Origin: an uncultured Alistipes sp.
GTDB lineage: Bacteria; Bacteroidota; Bacteroidia; Bacteroidales; Rikenellaceae
DNA: 48,517 nt
Assembly: GCA_904502005.1 (NCBI GenBank)
Contig: CAJGDC010000007.1
Location: forward strand, 1-48,517
Direction of reading: 5' to 3'
Position 1 is the stretch's first letter. Each line of letters begins with the position of its first letter. The position numbers were made by a program, and so were the translations under genes. Shown here piece after piece: positions 8,901 to 16,441 of this stretch. Under the pieces are notes generated by a model. The model made no database searches and was not told where the DNA came from. It worked only from the letters and a program-made list of their open reading frames with translations.

Positions 8901-9667
8901 TTCTCTACAAGCAGGTAGTTCATAGAGAGGTACTCATACTTAACATCAGAAACCTCAAGTGCTACCTTTGGTTTAGCGGCAGATCTGAAAGTAACTCCGT
9001 CTTTAAATTTTTCTTTAAAATCATCGCTACAACTTACAGCTCCTGGTTTTGCGTAACCAAGATCAAGAACGTTTGCGACTCCCTTAACTACAGCCTTAGA
9101 CCATAGTTGCTTTACATCAACGCCATTTTTTGTAACCTTAGATACCTCATTCTCAGATAGACCAACGTTGAGCTGAGCGAATGGACGACGAAGCTCGAAT
9201 GTTGTCTCGCCCTCACCAGCCTTCCAATTGTTACGAACAAGGAAGAATGCATCGCTCTTCTCAACCTGAGACTTAGCGCCAGTGTAGTCAATCTCCATGT
9301 AACGATTTGCAACGTTTAGCTCGAAGCAATCAAGAGAGCTGTTCTGAGCCCAGAAAACAAGGTCATACTTCTTGTCCTTCAAAAGAACAACGCTGATAGA
9401 AGCTTTCTTGTCAACTACGTCGATAGGCTTAGTTGGGTCAATAATCTCTTTGTCAAGAGCGTTGTTTGTACCAGCCTCGTAGATTGCGAGGAAAACCTGA
9501 TTTGCCTTGGTGCCGTCACCAATTGCACGGGTACCGAGGTCGGCTAGATTTGCAGTGAAGGTAACTTCAACCTCACCGCCGCCAATTGAAGAACTGATGT
9601 CCTCCTTGGCGCAAGATGCTGTGAACAGAACAGCCACAGCCATCGCGAAACGGAATAAGTTTTTCAT
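5909..9667 (-). CDS. Very large DUF6562 lipoprotein with beta-helix and GLUG modules
   Basis: 1252 residues. The N-terminus MKNLFRFAMAVAVLFTASC is nearly identical to the gene at 1061-4012, with lipidated Cys19 and the same AKEDISSSIGGG stretch after it. A DUF6562 domain covers about 25-310 (RPFAQLN, YLSMNYLLV, VPVQRNYRTN). Residues about 315-975 are repetitive beta-helix with many TxxxCxF turns. The stretch at about 852-968 is the cassette shared with 1061-4012. From about 1085 to the end there are GLUG-like repeats (GLFGWL, GVIAGYL, GGIVGHAG). It is probably an outer-surface protein; its ligand is unknown. The promoter at 9909 gives a long leader with two hairpins, unlike the leaders of its two paralogues. 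Confidence 0.85.
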   Translation of the reverse strand: MKNLFRFAMAVAVLFTASCAKEDISSSIGGGEVEVTFTANLADLGTRAIGDGTKANQVFLAIYEAGTNNALDKEIIDPTKPIDVVDKKASISVVLLKDKKYDLVFWAQNSSLDCFELNVANRYMEIDYTGAKSQVEKSDAFFLVRNNWKAGEGETTFELRRPFAQLNVGLSENEVSKVTKNGVDVKQLWSKAVVKGVANVLDLGYAKPGAVSCSDDFKEKFKDGVTFRSAAKPKVALEVSDVKYEYLSMNYLLVEKTTIDVTYTFEEQGAEDTDYIRPYYNVPVQRNYRTNIVGNLLSSEYDFNVIIVPGFLGDNDTTVEYPEEGKLENLITPNLSKKSAQIILQSDVTWTTGAGIGSTPLIPEGAVLEDLTIQGGEVSRAGEQPKIIFNGAGVGAVRAANGGTITFRNVTIVDESESYAENSWEYGYLELGGKLVFENCTFVNAMMFEGTEATFTNCNFNSNKDSEYALWVSDGDVTVSESTIEGPRGIKVHEAYGSEVASVAIDKCQFKGISKKPALAIGDVNTDTAISITNCTIDAQPGDQGLYIYETDTDVNTFDFVLENNKVAKVVTTDEDLATALKANVETMTIILKNDLNVVSGHGNIFGGENTKTLTIMGHNGTETLNFTTDYMPTMNCAGKMIVKNLKITRVAPSKNTWDVRDLMLCSDIEMKNVTLEKGVAVCGDIDCKFTNVKFAESGDYYALWIEAAGANVELDGCTVTSAGRGIKIDEQYLSAEEKALVNLSVAGTTFNTKNKAAILVKSATGAKIAWGEGNNISKVAADKVNAVWVDENAAETFDLVEVTGCTKMLEGALNSIIEDLKSGEDVTLTSNVTGSASEGGYSKAGIVLNGQTVDGGGHTLTVNGANSTWDCAVYHGGGTLKNITVAGAFRGVFTAGSSSDIILDNVIFKDVVYTFNSDDGNKEYGVYISNSTLNGWTSHSDVHKEVVYTNCSFGEGSGNAFCRPYGPTKFVGCEFAEGYTLDANQTDKISLENCTLNGVALTAENFAQLAFGSATVDGVAVQVISDGVVLVDGAYCLSNKAGLAWFANQVNAEKNAFTGKTVKLTADIDLQNAAWTPVGQTGATQFQGTFDGNGKTIYNLNIDKTSETGKHYSSGLFGWLNAAKVKNVTVNGATVKGNHNVGVIAGYLETSGCTIENCHVIGAAVECHHANDDACGDKCGGIVGHAGNAGVAVKDCTVADSTVKAGRDAGQVVGAALAVNVTGCSATNVEVTANGECTGANVRNEVIGRLL

Positions 9668-9908
9668 AAAATTTTTGTTAAAAAAGTTTATATAAAGTAT
9701 AAATGTGTCTTACAGCACAAATAATGTTTTATACTAAACTCCGTGGGGTAGAGCAAAACTCGCACCAATCTCTCTATGTGGGGCAGAGAGCCGATGTAGC
9801 TTTCTATAAACGCGACAAAGCAGAACAAATCGATGTTCTACGTGCGTCAAGTGGCGTTTTTGTCTGTTTACAGTTAGTTTTGAAACACTATTCGTTCTTT
9901 ATACAACA
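9668..9908 (-). promoter_or_regulatory. Long structured 5' leader of the lipoprotein gene at 5909-9667
   Basis: No credible gene lies in this stretch. Downstream of the promoter at 9909 the transcript would have about 235 untranslated bases with two simple hairpins: CTCTCT/AGAGAG at 9770-9790 and AGAACA/TGTTCT at 9822-9839. No known riboswitch pattern is recognised, and the G-tract hairpin of the paralogues is absent. Confidence 0.45.
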
Positions 9909-9940
9909 CAAAATTAAGCAAAAAAAATTCTTTATCCAAA
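9909..9940 (-). promoter_or_regulatory. Promoter of the lipoprotein gene at 5909-9667
   Basis: Minus-strand TTTG (9937-9940), 20 bases, then TAATTTTG (9909-9916). It lies just downstream of the preceding operon's terminator. Confidence 0.55.
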
Positions 9941-9949
9941 TATTTCAAC

Positions 9950-9972
9950 AAAAAAAGAGGCGCCAGGCCTCT
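9950..9972 (-). terminator. Intrinsic terminator of the steroid-type operon
   Basis: Minus-strand perfect stem AGAGGC/GCCUCU with a 5-base loop, followed by seven U, about 35 bases after the dehydrogenase stop. Confidence 0.9.
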
Positions 9973-10005
9973 TATATTACTATAGGTATAAAATCTATAT
10001 TCGGA

Positions 10006-10812
10006 TTATTTTTGCCATTTTTTTGTGAAACCGCGCATCCAACGAAGAACGAACATTGGCAGATGTTCTAGCAGTGGAATTAATAATCTCATCCACCAGT
10101 CCGGCACAACGCAACGGCGGCGTTTGAACATGCTATTTAGTCCGCGGCGAGCGCAGAATTTTGGTGTAGAGAGCGCGTGGATATTGAGTCCAATTTTCTG
10201 CCATTTCTTGCTCAGTCCATATAGGTCTGTGGCAATACCTGCCGGGCAAACAGCTGTAACGTAGACCTTCTTCTCGCGTACCTCTTTGGCAAAAGAGATT
10301 GAGAAGGATTTGAGATAAGCCTTGCTGGCGCTATAAAGTGATAGTCCTGGCCATGGCATCCAGATAGAATAGGATGACATATTGAGGATATATCCACCTC
10401 CACGTTCAGCCATATCCGCCGCAAAGAGCTTGCATAGGATTGTGTTGGTAATATCGTGCAGAGAGATTGCCTGCTTAATTCGCTCAATCGGAGTGTCAAG
10501 GATGTCACAGAATGAGAACATACCGGCATTATTAATTAGCACATCTACTACATATCCGTTGCTTACGGTCCATTCGTGTAGCTCCTCCGCAGCGGTCATA
10601 GTTGCAAGGTCTTTGGCAAGAGCGGTAACTTTAACGCCATATTTTTCACTAATCTGCTTAGCTACATTTTCGAGCTGCTCTTTGTCACGACTTACGATAA
10701 TAAGGTTATAACCTCGAGCCGCAAGTTGCTCGGCGTAGCAGAGTCCAATACCTGACGATGCACCTGTAACAAGGGCTAACTTTGAGCCTTTTACTACCTC
10801 TCCTCGCTTCAT
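10006..10812 (-). CDS. Short-chain dehydrogenase, candidate 3-beta-hydroxysteroid dehydrogenase
   Basis: 268 residues of the classical SDR fold. TGASSGIG (16-23) is the NAD(P)-binding loop, NNAG is at 94-97, serines are at 146-147, and the catalytic YSASK is at 160-164. The usual catalytic Asn region reads SLHD (117-120), a possible departure. A hydrophobic and basic C-terminus (LEHLPMFVLRWMRG) may bind the membrane. It starts one base after the stop of the reductase upstream and is last in a three-gene operon with a 5-alpha-reductase homologue. From that context I infer reduction of a 3-oxo steroid or bile acid to the 3-beta-hydroxy product; the SDR family alone does not define substrate or stereochemistry. 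Confidence 0.8.
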   Translation of the reverse strand: MKRGEVVKGSKLALVTGASSGIGLCYAEQLAARGYNLIIVSRDKEQLENVAKQISEKYGVKVTALAKDLATMTAAEELHEWTVSNGYVVDVLINNAGMFSFCDILDTPIERIKQAISLHDITNTILCKLFAADMAERGGGYILNMSSYSIWMPWPGLSLYSASKAYLKSFSISFAKEVREKKVYVTAVCPAGIATDLYGLSKKWQKIGLNIHALSTPKFCARRGLNSMFKRRRCVVPDWWMRLLIPLLEHLPMFVLRWMRGFTKKWQK

Positions 10813-10813
10813 A

Positions 10814-12052
10814 TTACTTAATCTTACGAAGTTCTTTCCACAATCGCTCCGGAATATGTTCGGTGCAGTTGTGACAACACATCATCTTGTCAGAGTACAT
10901 GCGGGCAATGCAGTAGTCGCGATGGTCGCATCCTGCGCGGGTGGTAAAGTCGCCCTCGCGGAGTTTGTTGATAAAGTTAGGGTCATTAATCAGAGCGCGT
11001 GCCATCTGCACCATCTCAAAGCCCTCATCAAGAACACTCTCAATGCCCTCTCGAGATACTAGACCACCTACATATACAAGTGGACCCTTGAGCTCTGCAC
11101 GGAACTTCTTTGCATTCTCCAGGAAGAAACACTCCTCAAAGTCGTAGTCCTTAATCATCCATTGACCGAAGAGTGAAACCACAATCTTCTGGAGCCACTC
11201 ATTCCAGCCCATATAGTAACCCATAGTCTTTGTAGGGATTCTTCCACGCATAACAGCCATAGGGGCGCGAGAAACAAAGCCTGATGAAAGGACAATACCG
11301 TGAACGCCAAACTTCTCAATCTCCTTTGCAATCTCAATGCTCTCAGGAACTTGAATACCACTCTTGAATCCATCCTCCATGTTGTGCTTAACAAGAACAG
11401 CCATATTGCACTGCGCAGCAGCCTCCATGACCTCTGTCAGACACATCTTCATAAAGCGCATACGATTCTCAAGCGAGCCTCCAAATTCGTCACGACGACG
11501 ATTGGTCCATGGAGATAGGAACTGCGAGATAAGGTATCCGTGACCTGCGTGCACCTCTACTGAGTCAAAGCCTGCCTCATGTGCTGTGTGGACTGCCTTA
11601 CCGAAGTCTTTGGCAGTCTGAGCAATTTCAGCGTGGCTCATACGACGGTGGAATGTAGGAGAGTAGAGATTAAATCCGTTGGATGCCGACACTGGGAATG
11701 AGCCTGCTGTAGACCAGTGGGTCATATTTCCACAGTGACCAATTTGAATACCTACAGCGGCACCCTCATTGTGCACAGCATCTGTTATATCACGTAGTTG
11801 TGGCACAATCTCATCACGTAGCCAAAGCTGTGAGTTGAACGATACACCACTGCGGTTGATTGATGCATAGGCAAGGGTAGTCATACCTACGCCACCACGA
11901 GCAACACTAACGTGGTAATCTTTCAAATCCTGTGAAGGACCAAAGTCCTTACCCATGCTCTCAAATGCAGCCGAGCGGATTACTCGGTTTCTAAGAGTAA
12001 CAGGTCCCATCTGATATGGGGTGAACAGTTTTGAATCTTCAAGATTCTTCAT
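10814..12052 (-). CDS. Old Yellow Enzyme-type flavin oxidoreductase, candidate delta4-3-ketosteroid 5-beta-reductase
   Basis: 412 residues. I start at MKNLEDSKLFTPYQMG (12052) because the frame upstream is antisense-like sequence inside the 5-alpha-reductase gene. It has an FMN TIM-barrel with LRNRVIRSAAFESMGKD at the N-terminus, the active-site-like VHAGHGYLISQFLSP, and LSPWTNRRRDEFGGS. The C-terminal cysteine tail (CDHRDYCIARM then CCHNC) resembles the iron-sulfur segment of 2,4-dienoyl-CoA-reductase-like OYEs, but one usual Cys is Arg. The second FAD/NAD(P)H domain of the long OYEs is absent. It lies 11 bases after the 5-alpha-reductase and 1 base before the dehydrogenase. Bacterial 5-beta-reductases of 3-oxo-delta4 steroids belong to this family; the substrate here is inferred from the operon. 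Confidence 0.8.
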   Translation of the reverse strand: MKNLEDSKLFTPYQMGPVTLRNRVIRSAAFESMGKDFGPSQDLKDYHVSVARGGVGMTTLAYASINRSGVSFNSQLWLRDEIVPQLRDITDAVHNEGAAVGIQIGHCGNMTHWSTAGSFPVSASNGFNLYSPTFHRRMSHAEIAQTAKDFGKAVHTAHEAGFDSVEVHAGHGYLISQFLSPWTNRRRDEFGGSLENRMRFMKMCLTEVMEAAAQCNMAVLVKHNMEDGFKSGIQVPESIEIAKEIEKFGVHGIVLSSGFVSRAPMAVMRGRIPTKTMGYYMGWNEWLQKIVVSLFGQWMIKDYDFEECFFLENAKKFRAELKGPLVYVGGLVSREGIESVLDEGFEMVQMARALINDPNFINKLREGDFTTRAGCDHRDYCIARMYSDKMMCCHNCTEHIPERLWKELRKIK

Positions 12053-12063
12053 ATTATTCTTCT

Positions 12064-12834
12064 TTAGTAGATAAACGGAATTATACGCTTGCGTCTCAGT
12101 GATGTAAACTCCTCTCCAAACTCGCTTTCGTATCGCTTGTAGAGAGATGCAGCACGAGGGCCAAGGTTGGCAAATGTCCACATAGCGAAGACAACGCCCG
12201 CCCATGACCAGCTTGCGACAGCAAAGCCTACCCACTCAGTAAACTCGCCAAAGTAGTTTGCTGAAGATACATAACGGAACATGCCACCCTTTGGAATGTA
12301 GTGTTTTGTATCACCAGGCTTGCGTAGGTGACGGATGATATAGTCTGAGTGTAGGTTGATAATAAAACCAGTCAGCCAAATCAGCGCACCGATATATATG
12401 TAAGGCTTGCACATCCAGCCGTCGTAATACCCTTGCTCTTGCGCCAGGTAGAATATCCAACCGCCCTGCATAAATGCATTGAGAGTGTTGAAAATGGCGC
12501 CCATAAGCATAATGCCGAATGGCATCTTTGAGTTGCCACGAATAAGCAGTGGAAAGATAAATGAGCGCTGGAAATAGTGGGTCTGGAAGATTAGAAATAG
12601 CACCAGCGGAGCCACCTCAAAACGTACATCAGAGAGCCACCATAACACCGTCATCACTATAAAAACTGGGCATTCCATCACTACCCATGCAATGCGATTA
12701 GGAATTGGGAATCCGAATTTTGGATTAAAGAGATAGCCATATCCTGCCTCGACAAAGTAGAGCGCGATAAATACGACCACAGCTATTACAGCCATGATTA
12801 TAAGAAAGGTGTTGTATGTTGCAAGCGTAAACAT
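12064..12834 (-). CDS. Steroid 5-alpha-reductase family membrane protein
   Basis: 256 residues, polytopic, with five or more hydrophobic segments. The C-terminal half carries the SRD5A signature in order: NLHSDYIIRHLR, GGMFRYVSSANYFGEFTEWVG, NLGPRA, then FTSLRRKRIIPFIY at the very end, the usual NADPH-binding and substrate region. Eukaryotic and bacterial members reduce the delta4 bond of 3-oxo steroids to the 5-alpha (allo) product. It is the first gene of a three-gene operon with an OYE-type reductase and an SDR. A consensus -7 box ends 5 bases before the ATG, implying a leaderless or nearly leaderless mRNA. Family assignment is strong; a bile-acid substrate is inference. Confidence 0.88.
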   Translation of the reverse strand: MFTLATYNTFLIIMAVIAVVVFIALYFVEAGYGYLFNPKFGFPIPNRIAWVVMECPVFIVMTVLWWLSDVRFEVAPLVLFLIFQTHYFQRSFIFPLLIRGNSKMPFGIMLMGAIFNTLNAFMQGGWIFYLAQEQGYYDGWMCKPYIYIGALIWLTGFIINLHSDYIIRHLRKPGDTKHYIPKGGMFRYVSSANYFGEFTEWVGFAVASWSWAGVVFAMWTFANLGPRAASLYKRYESEFGEEFTSLRRKRIIPFIY

Positions 12835-12839
12835 ATCAG

Positions 12840-12847
12840 CAAAGATA
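12840..12847 (-). promoter_or_regulatory. -7 box of the steroid-type operon
   Basis: TATCTTTG on the minus strand, followed by five bases and the ATG at 12834, so transcription should start at or next to the start codon. The -33 region is weak. Confidence 0.6.
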
Positions 12848-12885
12848 TAGAATGTTTGGGTTATAAAACTATCCTAAAACTCGCA

Positions 12886-13986
12886 CTATACATTGAAAAG
12901 GAAGTGCATAATGTCGCCATCCTGAACAACATACTCTTTACCCTCAATGCCAATCTTACCAACGTCGCGACAAGCCTTCTCAGAGCCAAGGGCTACATAA
13001 TCATCATACTTGATAACCTCGGCACGAATAAATCCCTTCTCAAAGTCTGTGTGGATAGTACCTGCTGCTTGTGGAGCTTTTGCACCACGAACATATGTCC
13101 ATGCGCGTGACTCATCAGCACCGGTTGTAAAGAAGGTCTCAAGATTAAGAAGTTTATATGCAGCCTTGATAAGACGGCTTACGCCAGACTCTGTAAGTCC
13201 CATATCCTCAAGGAACATCTGACGCTCCTCGTAGCTCTCAAGCTCGGCGATATCTGCCTCTGTAGCTGCTGCAACAATAAGCATCTGAGCATTCTCATCT
13301 TTAATTGCCTCCGCAACAGCTTCGGTGTACTTATTTCCGGTAACGGCGCTCTTCTCATCAACATTGCACAAGTATAGCACTGGCTTGTCAGTCAGTAGAT
13401 TAAGGTCCTGCATAATCTTACGCTCCTCCTTGTCAAGTTCTACGGTACGAGCTGAAAGACCCTGCTCAAGAGCCTCCTTATAACGAATAAGAATGTCGTA
13501 CTGACGCTTTGCTATTTTATCGCCACCGGTCTGTGCCTGCTTAGCAACTTTGGCGATGCGATTCTCTACAGTCTCAAGGTCTTTGAGCTGAAGCTCAGTA
13601 TCAATAACCCCCTTATCACGCACCGGATCTACACTGCCATCTACGTGGGTGATATTTCCATCCTCAAAGCAGCGAAGAACGTGGATAATTGCATTTGTGT
13701 TGCGAATGTTTGCAAGGAACTTATTACCAAGACCCTCGCCCTTAGATGCTCCCTTAACAAGTCCAGCAATATCTACAATCTCAATAGTTGTTGGGATTAC
13801 TCGCTTAGGTTTATCAATCTCTGCAAGGCGAATAAGTCTCTCGTCTGGAACTGTAATAACGCCTACATTGGGTTCAATAGTACAAAAAGGGAAGTTCGCT
13901 GACTGCGCTTTGGCGTTTGACAGACAGTTAAAAAGCGTTGATTTGCCGACATTAGGAAGTCCGACAATTCCACATTGTAATGCCAT
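12886..13986 (-). CDS. ychF: Redox/translation-associated GTPase-fold ATPase YchF
   Basis: 366 residues, the normal length. Obg-family P-loop protein that binds ATP in preference to GTP and associates with ribosomes. Visible: GLPNVGKSTLFN (P-loop), DIAGLVKGASKGEGLGN (switch II), a coiled-coil middle with QTGGDKIAKRQYD, and a C-terminal TGS domain ending KEYVVQDGDIMHFLFNV. It lies 28 bases downstream of miaB on the same strand, probably in one unit with yitT-like and miaB. No terminator is seen before the next promoter. Confidence 0.96.
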   Translation of the reverse strand: MALQCGIVGLPNVGKSTLFNCLSNAKAQSANFPFCTIEPNVGVITVPDERLIRLAEIDKPKRVIPTTIEIVDIAGLVKGASKGEGLGNKFLANIRNTNAIIHVLRCFEDGNITHVDGSVDPVRDKGVIDTELQLKDLETVENRIAKVAKQAQTGGDKIAKRQYDILIRYKEALEQGLSARTVELDKEERKIMQDLNLLTDKPVLYLCNVDEKSAVTGNKYTEAVAEAIKDENAQMLIVAAATEADIAELESYEERQMFLEDMGLTESGVSRLIKAAYKLLNLETFFTTGADESRAWTYVRGAKAPQAAGTIHTDFEKGFIRAEVIKYDDYVALGSEKACRDVGKIGIEGKEYVVQDGDIMHFLFNV

Positions 13987-14014
13987 AAATATCTAATTTT
14001 AATTAACCTCGTGT

Positions 14015-15364
14015 TTATAAAATCTCTTCTCCGAATAGGGTGGCAGATGAGCAACCCGTAATTTTAACAGTTACATAGTCACCAGCCTTGTGGTCACCAC
14101 GGTCAAAGACAACCATCTTATTCTGTGATGTTCTTCCGCAAAGTTGCTCGTCACTACGCTTTGATGTACCCTCAACAAGAATCTCACGAATCTTACCGAC
14201 CTCAGCCTCGTTGCTAACAATCGATAGTTGGTTCTGAAGGGCGATAATCTCATTTAGTCGGCGAGTCTTCTCCTCGTCGGCAATATCATCTGGATAGTGG
14301 CGTGCTGAGAATGTTCCTGGGCGCTCTGAATATTTGAACATAAATGCTGAGGCATAACCAACCTCCTGCATAAGAGTCATGGTCTGCTGATGGTCCTCAA
14401 GAGTCTCTCCACAAAAACCGGCGATAAGGTCGGTGGTAATTGCACACTCAGGCATATAGCGACGAATTGCTGCAACACGCTCAAGATACCATTCACGAGT
14501 ATACTTGCGATTCATCTTCTTAAGCATCTCATTGCTACCACTCTGTGCTGGTAGGTGAATGGCCTTGCAGATATTATCATACTTAGCCATCACTTCAAGC
14601 AGACTATCTGAAATATCCTTTGGATGAGATGTAGCAAATCGTACGCGAAGTAGTGGTGAAATCTCAGCCACCATGGCCATAAGCTCTGGGAAACCAACCT
14701 CGCCGCACTTGTATGAGTTTACATTTTGACCAAGCAGGGTAACCTCACGATAGCCATTCTCAAAGAGTGTACGAGCCTCGGCAACAATTGTCTGCGGGTC
14801 ACGACTGCGCTCAATACCACGAGTATATGGAACTACGCAATAGGCGCAATAGTTGTTGCATCCACGCATAATGGCGATAAATGCCGAAACTCCATTTTTG
14901 TCAAGACGCACGGGGGCAATCTCGGCATATGTCTCCTCTTTTGATAGCTCTACATTGATGCCCTTATCACCAGCCTCGGCAGTACGAACAAGCTGAGGCA
15001 GCGAACGATACGAATCTGGGCCTGCAACAATATCTACGCCAGTCTGTGGGTCAATAAGTTGCTCCTTTAGTCGCTCTGCCATGCAGCCGATAATACCTAC
15101 AATAAGGTTTGGCTTGCGTTTTTTTATTTGACGCATAGCTGACAGTCTGCCCCAAATTCTCTGCTCTGCATTATCGCGAATTGAGCAGGTGTTGATAAGG
15201 ATGATGTCTGCCTGGTCAATATTTTCAGTATATCGGTAACCATTCTCCTGCATAATTGAGACAACAATCTCGCTATCTCCAGCATTCATCTGGCAACCGT
15301 AGGTCTCTATAAATAGTTTTTTGCCCTCACCTGTAAGAGGACGTAGTGAATTTATCTCTATCAT
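14015..15364 (-). CDS. miaB: tRNA-2-methylthio-N6-dimethylallyladenosine synthase MiaB
   Basis: 449 residues from the start at MIEINSLRPLTG, chosen because longer versions run into the preceding gene's coding end. Radical-SAM enzyme with two 4Fe-4S clusters that methylthiolates i6A37 in tRNAs. An N-terminal UPF0004 domain has FIETYGCQMNAGDSE and NTCSIRDNAEQR. The radical-SAM motif is GCNNYCAYCVVPYTRG (CxxxCxxC). A C-terminal TRAM domain follows, ending SSATLFGEEIL. It starts 4 bases after the yitT-like stop, so translational coupling is likely. Confidence 0.95.
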   Translation of the reverse strand: MIEINSLRPLTGEGKKLFIETYGCQMNAGDSEIVVSIMQENGYRYTENIDQADIILINTCSIRDNAEQRIWGRLSAMRQIKKRKPNLIVGIIGCMAERLKEQLIDPQTGVDIVAGPDSYRSLPQLVRTAEAGDKGINVELSKEETYAEIAPVRLDKNGVSAFIAIMRGCNNYCAYCVVPYTRGIERSRDPQTIVAEARTLFENGYREVTLLGQNVNSYKCGEVGFPELMAMVAEISPLLRVRFATSHPKDISDSLLEVMAKYDNICKAIHLPAQSGSNEMLKKMNRKYTREWYLERVAAIRRYMPECAITTDLIAGFCGETLEDHQQTMTLMQEVGYASAFMFKYSERPGTFSARHYPDDIADEEKTRRLNEIIALQNQLSIVSNEAEVGKIREILVEGTSKRSDEQLCGRTSQNKMVVFDRGDHKAGDYVTVKITGCSSATLFGEEIL

Positions 15365-15368
15365 CTGT

Positions 15369-16361
15369 TTAGATATTCTGAATTTCATCCTTTGATGGTA
15401 GTGGCTTGAAGCCCTCACCAAAGGTGTCGTAAGCGTCGGTAACTACAATAAACGCAGTTGGATCGAGCTCGCGGATAGTGCTCTGTACAAGAGGTACATC
15501 CTTGTTTGGAACAACAAGGAAGATCATCTCCTTCTCGTTATTTGAGTACATGCCTCGAGACTGAATGTATGTTGCCGAACGATCAAGGTCGTTGAGAATA
15601 AACTCTTTAAGAGTAGCGTTGTGCTCGTTTAAGATGATGAATATCAACTTGTTATACGAAGCTCCGTTGATGGTGTATGCAAGTACTCGTGAGGTTACAT
15701 AGATTGTTATCAGGGAGTATAGTGATAGCAACCAGCCCTGTGGATCAGGCTCTCCGGTACCTAAACCGAAACCGATAACGAGTAGGCCGGAAATTACCAC
15801 AACAGAGTCTGCAATAAGAACTGCATTAGAGAATCCAATGTGGAAATACTTCTGAATCATCATTGCAATAATATCGGTTCCGCCGGTGGTTGCCTGCTGA
15901 CGAACAACAAGACCTACACCCACACCGAGGAATACTGAACCAATGAATGATGCAAGCATTAGGTGGTCTGATAGGTCAAGAATACCACCGAGCATCTGTG
16001 AAGGGTCAAGAGTATGCATTGCCTCCTCGTTAGGGAAGCTGAGCTTGGTGATGATGTTCATGCAACCAGGGGTGTAGAGCGCAGCTACAATGGTTCTACT
16101 GCCAAACTTACTGCCGAAAATCAAAAAGGCGAGTATAAGCAGCGGAATGTCAAACATATAGCCAAATGTTCCCACCTGAATGTTTGGAAAGATATTGTGC
16201 AAGACAATACTTGCTCCGTATATACCACCAGGTACGATGTTATATGGACTAATAAAGAATACATAACCTGCAGCAAGCAGAGTACATCCTAATAGGATGA
16301 AGAACCATGAGCTCCACCACTTGAGTGAAAAAACGGGTTGGGTTAAAGATTTGATATCCAT
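15369..16361 (-). CDS. YitT family membrane protein with DUF2179 tail
   Basis: 330 residues. The N-terminal part has about five or six membrane segments, with the family motif SPYNIVPGGIYGASIVLHN and the conserved QQATTGGTDIIA. A soluble C-terminal DUF2179 (PII-like) domain covers about the last 90 residues, including RGMYSNNEKEMIFLVV. Widespread; the transported substrate is unknown. First gene of a probable yitT-miaB-ychF unit, with a -7 box at 16378-16385. Confidence 0.9.
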   Translation of the reverse strand: MDIKSLTQPVFSLKWWSSWFFILLGCTLLAAGYVFFISPYNIVPGGIYGASIVLHNIFPNIQVGTFGYMFDIPLLILAFLIFGSKFGSRTIVAALYTPGCMNIITKLSFPNEEAMHTLDPSQMLGGILDLSDHLMLASFIGSVFLGVGVGLVVRQQATTGGTDIIAMMIQKYFHIGFSNAVLIADSVVVISGLLVIGFGLGTGEPDPQGWLLSLYSLITIYVTSRVLAYTINGASYNKLIFIILNEHNATLKEFILNDLDRSATYIQSRGMYSNNEKEMIFLVVPNKDVPLVQSTIRELDPTAFIVVTDAYDTFGEGFKPLPSKDEIQNI

Positions 16362-16377
16362 AATGCACTATTTTGCG

Positions 16378-16385
16378 CAAAGATA
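16378..16385 (-). promoter_or_regulatory. -7 box before the yitT-like gene
   Basis: TATCTTTG on the minus strand, 16 bases before the start codon. Confidence 0.55.
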
Positions 16386-16404
16386 CAAAATATTGCGAAA
16401 TATT

Positions 16405-16441
16405 AAAAAATAAGGGCTGAAAATTACTCAACTTTCAGCCC
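16405..16441 (-). terminator. Intrinsic terminator of the MFS gene at 16428-17648
   Basis: Stem GGGCTGAAA/TTTCAGCCC overlapping the last codons of the MFS gene, followed on the minus strand by TTATTTTTT. On the plus strand CATTTTT also follows, but no plus-strand gene precedes it. Confidence 0.8.

Noticed and set aside
1061..9667. Fimbrial (Mfa/Fim) assembly locus
   Set aside because: The N-terminal domains are fimbrillin-like, but no anchor, tip or usher-like genes accompany them and the C-terminal halves are beta-helix, LRR and GLUG modules.
9703..10071. Plus-strand frame of 122 codons in the intergenic region
   Set aside because: Runs antisense through a promoter, leader and terminator into the dehydrogenase gene, with no family resemblance.
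10229..12235. Longer start for the OYE-type gene at 12235
   Set aside because: The extra 61 codons are antisense-like sequence overlapping the 5-alpha-reductase C-terminus; MKNLEDSKLF at 12052 is the natural start.
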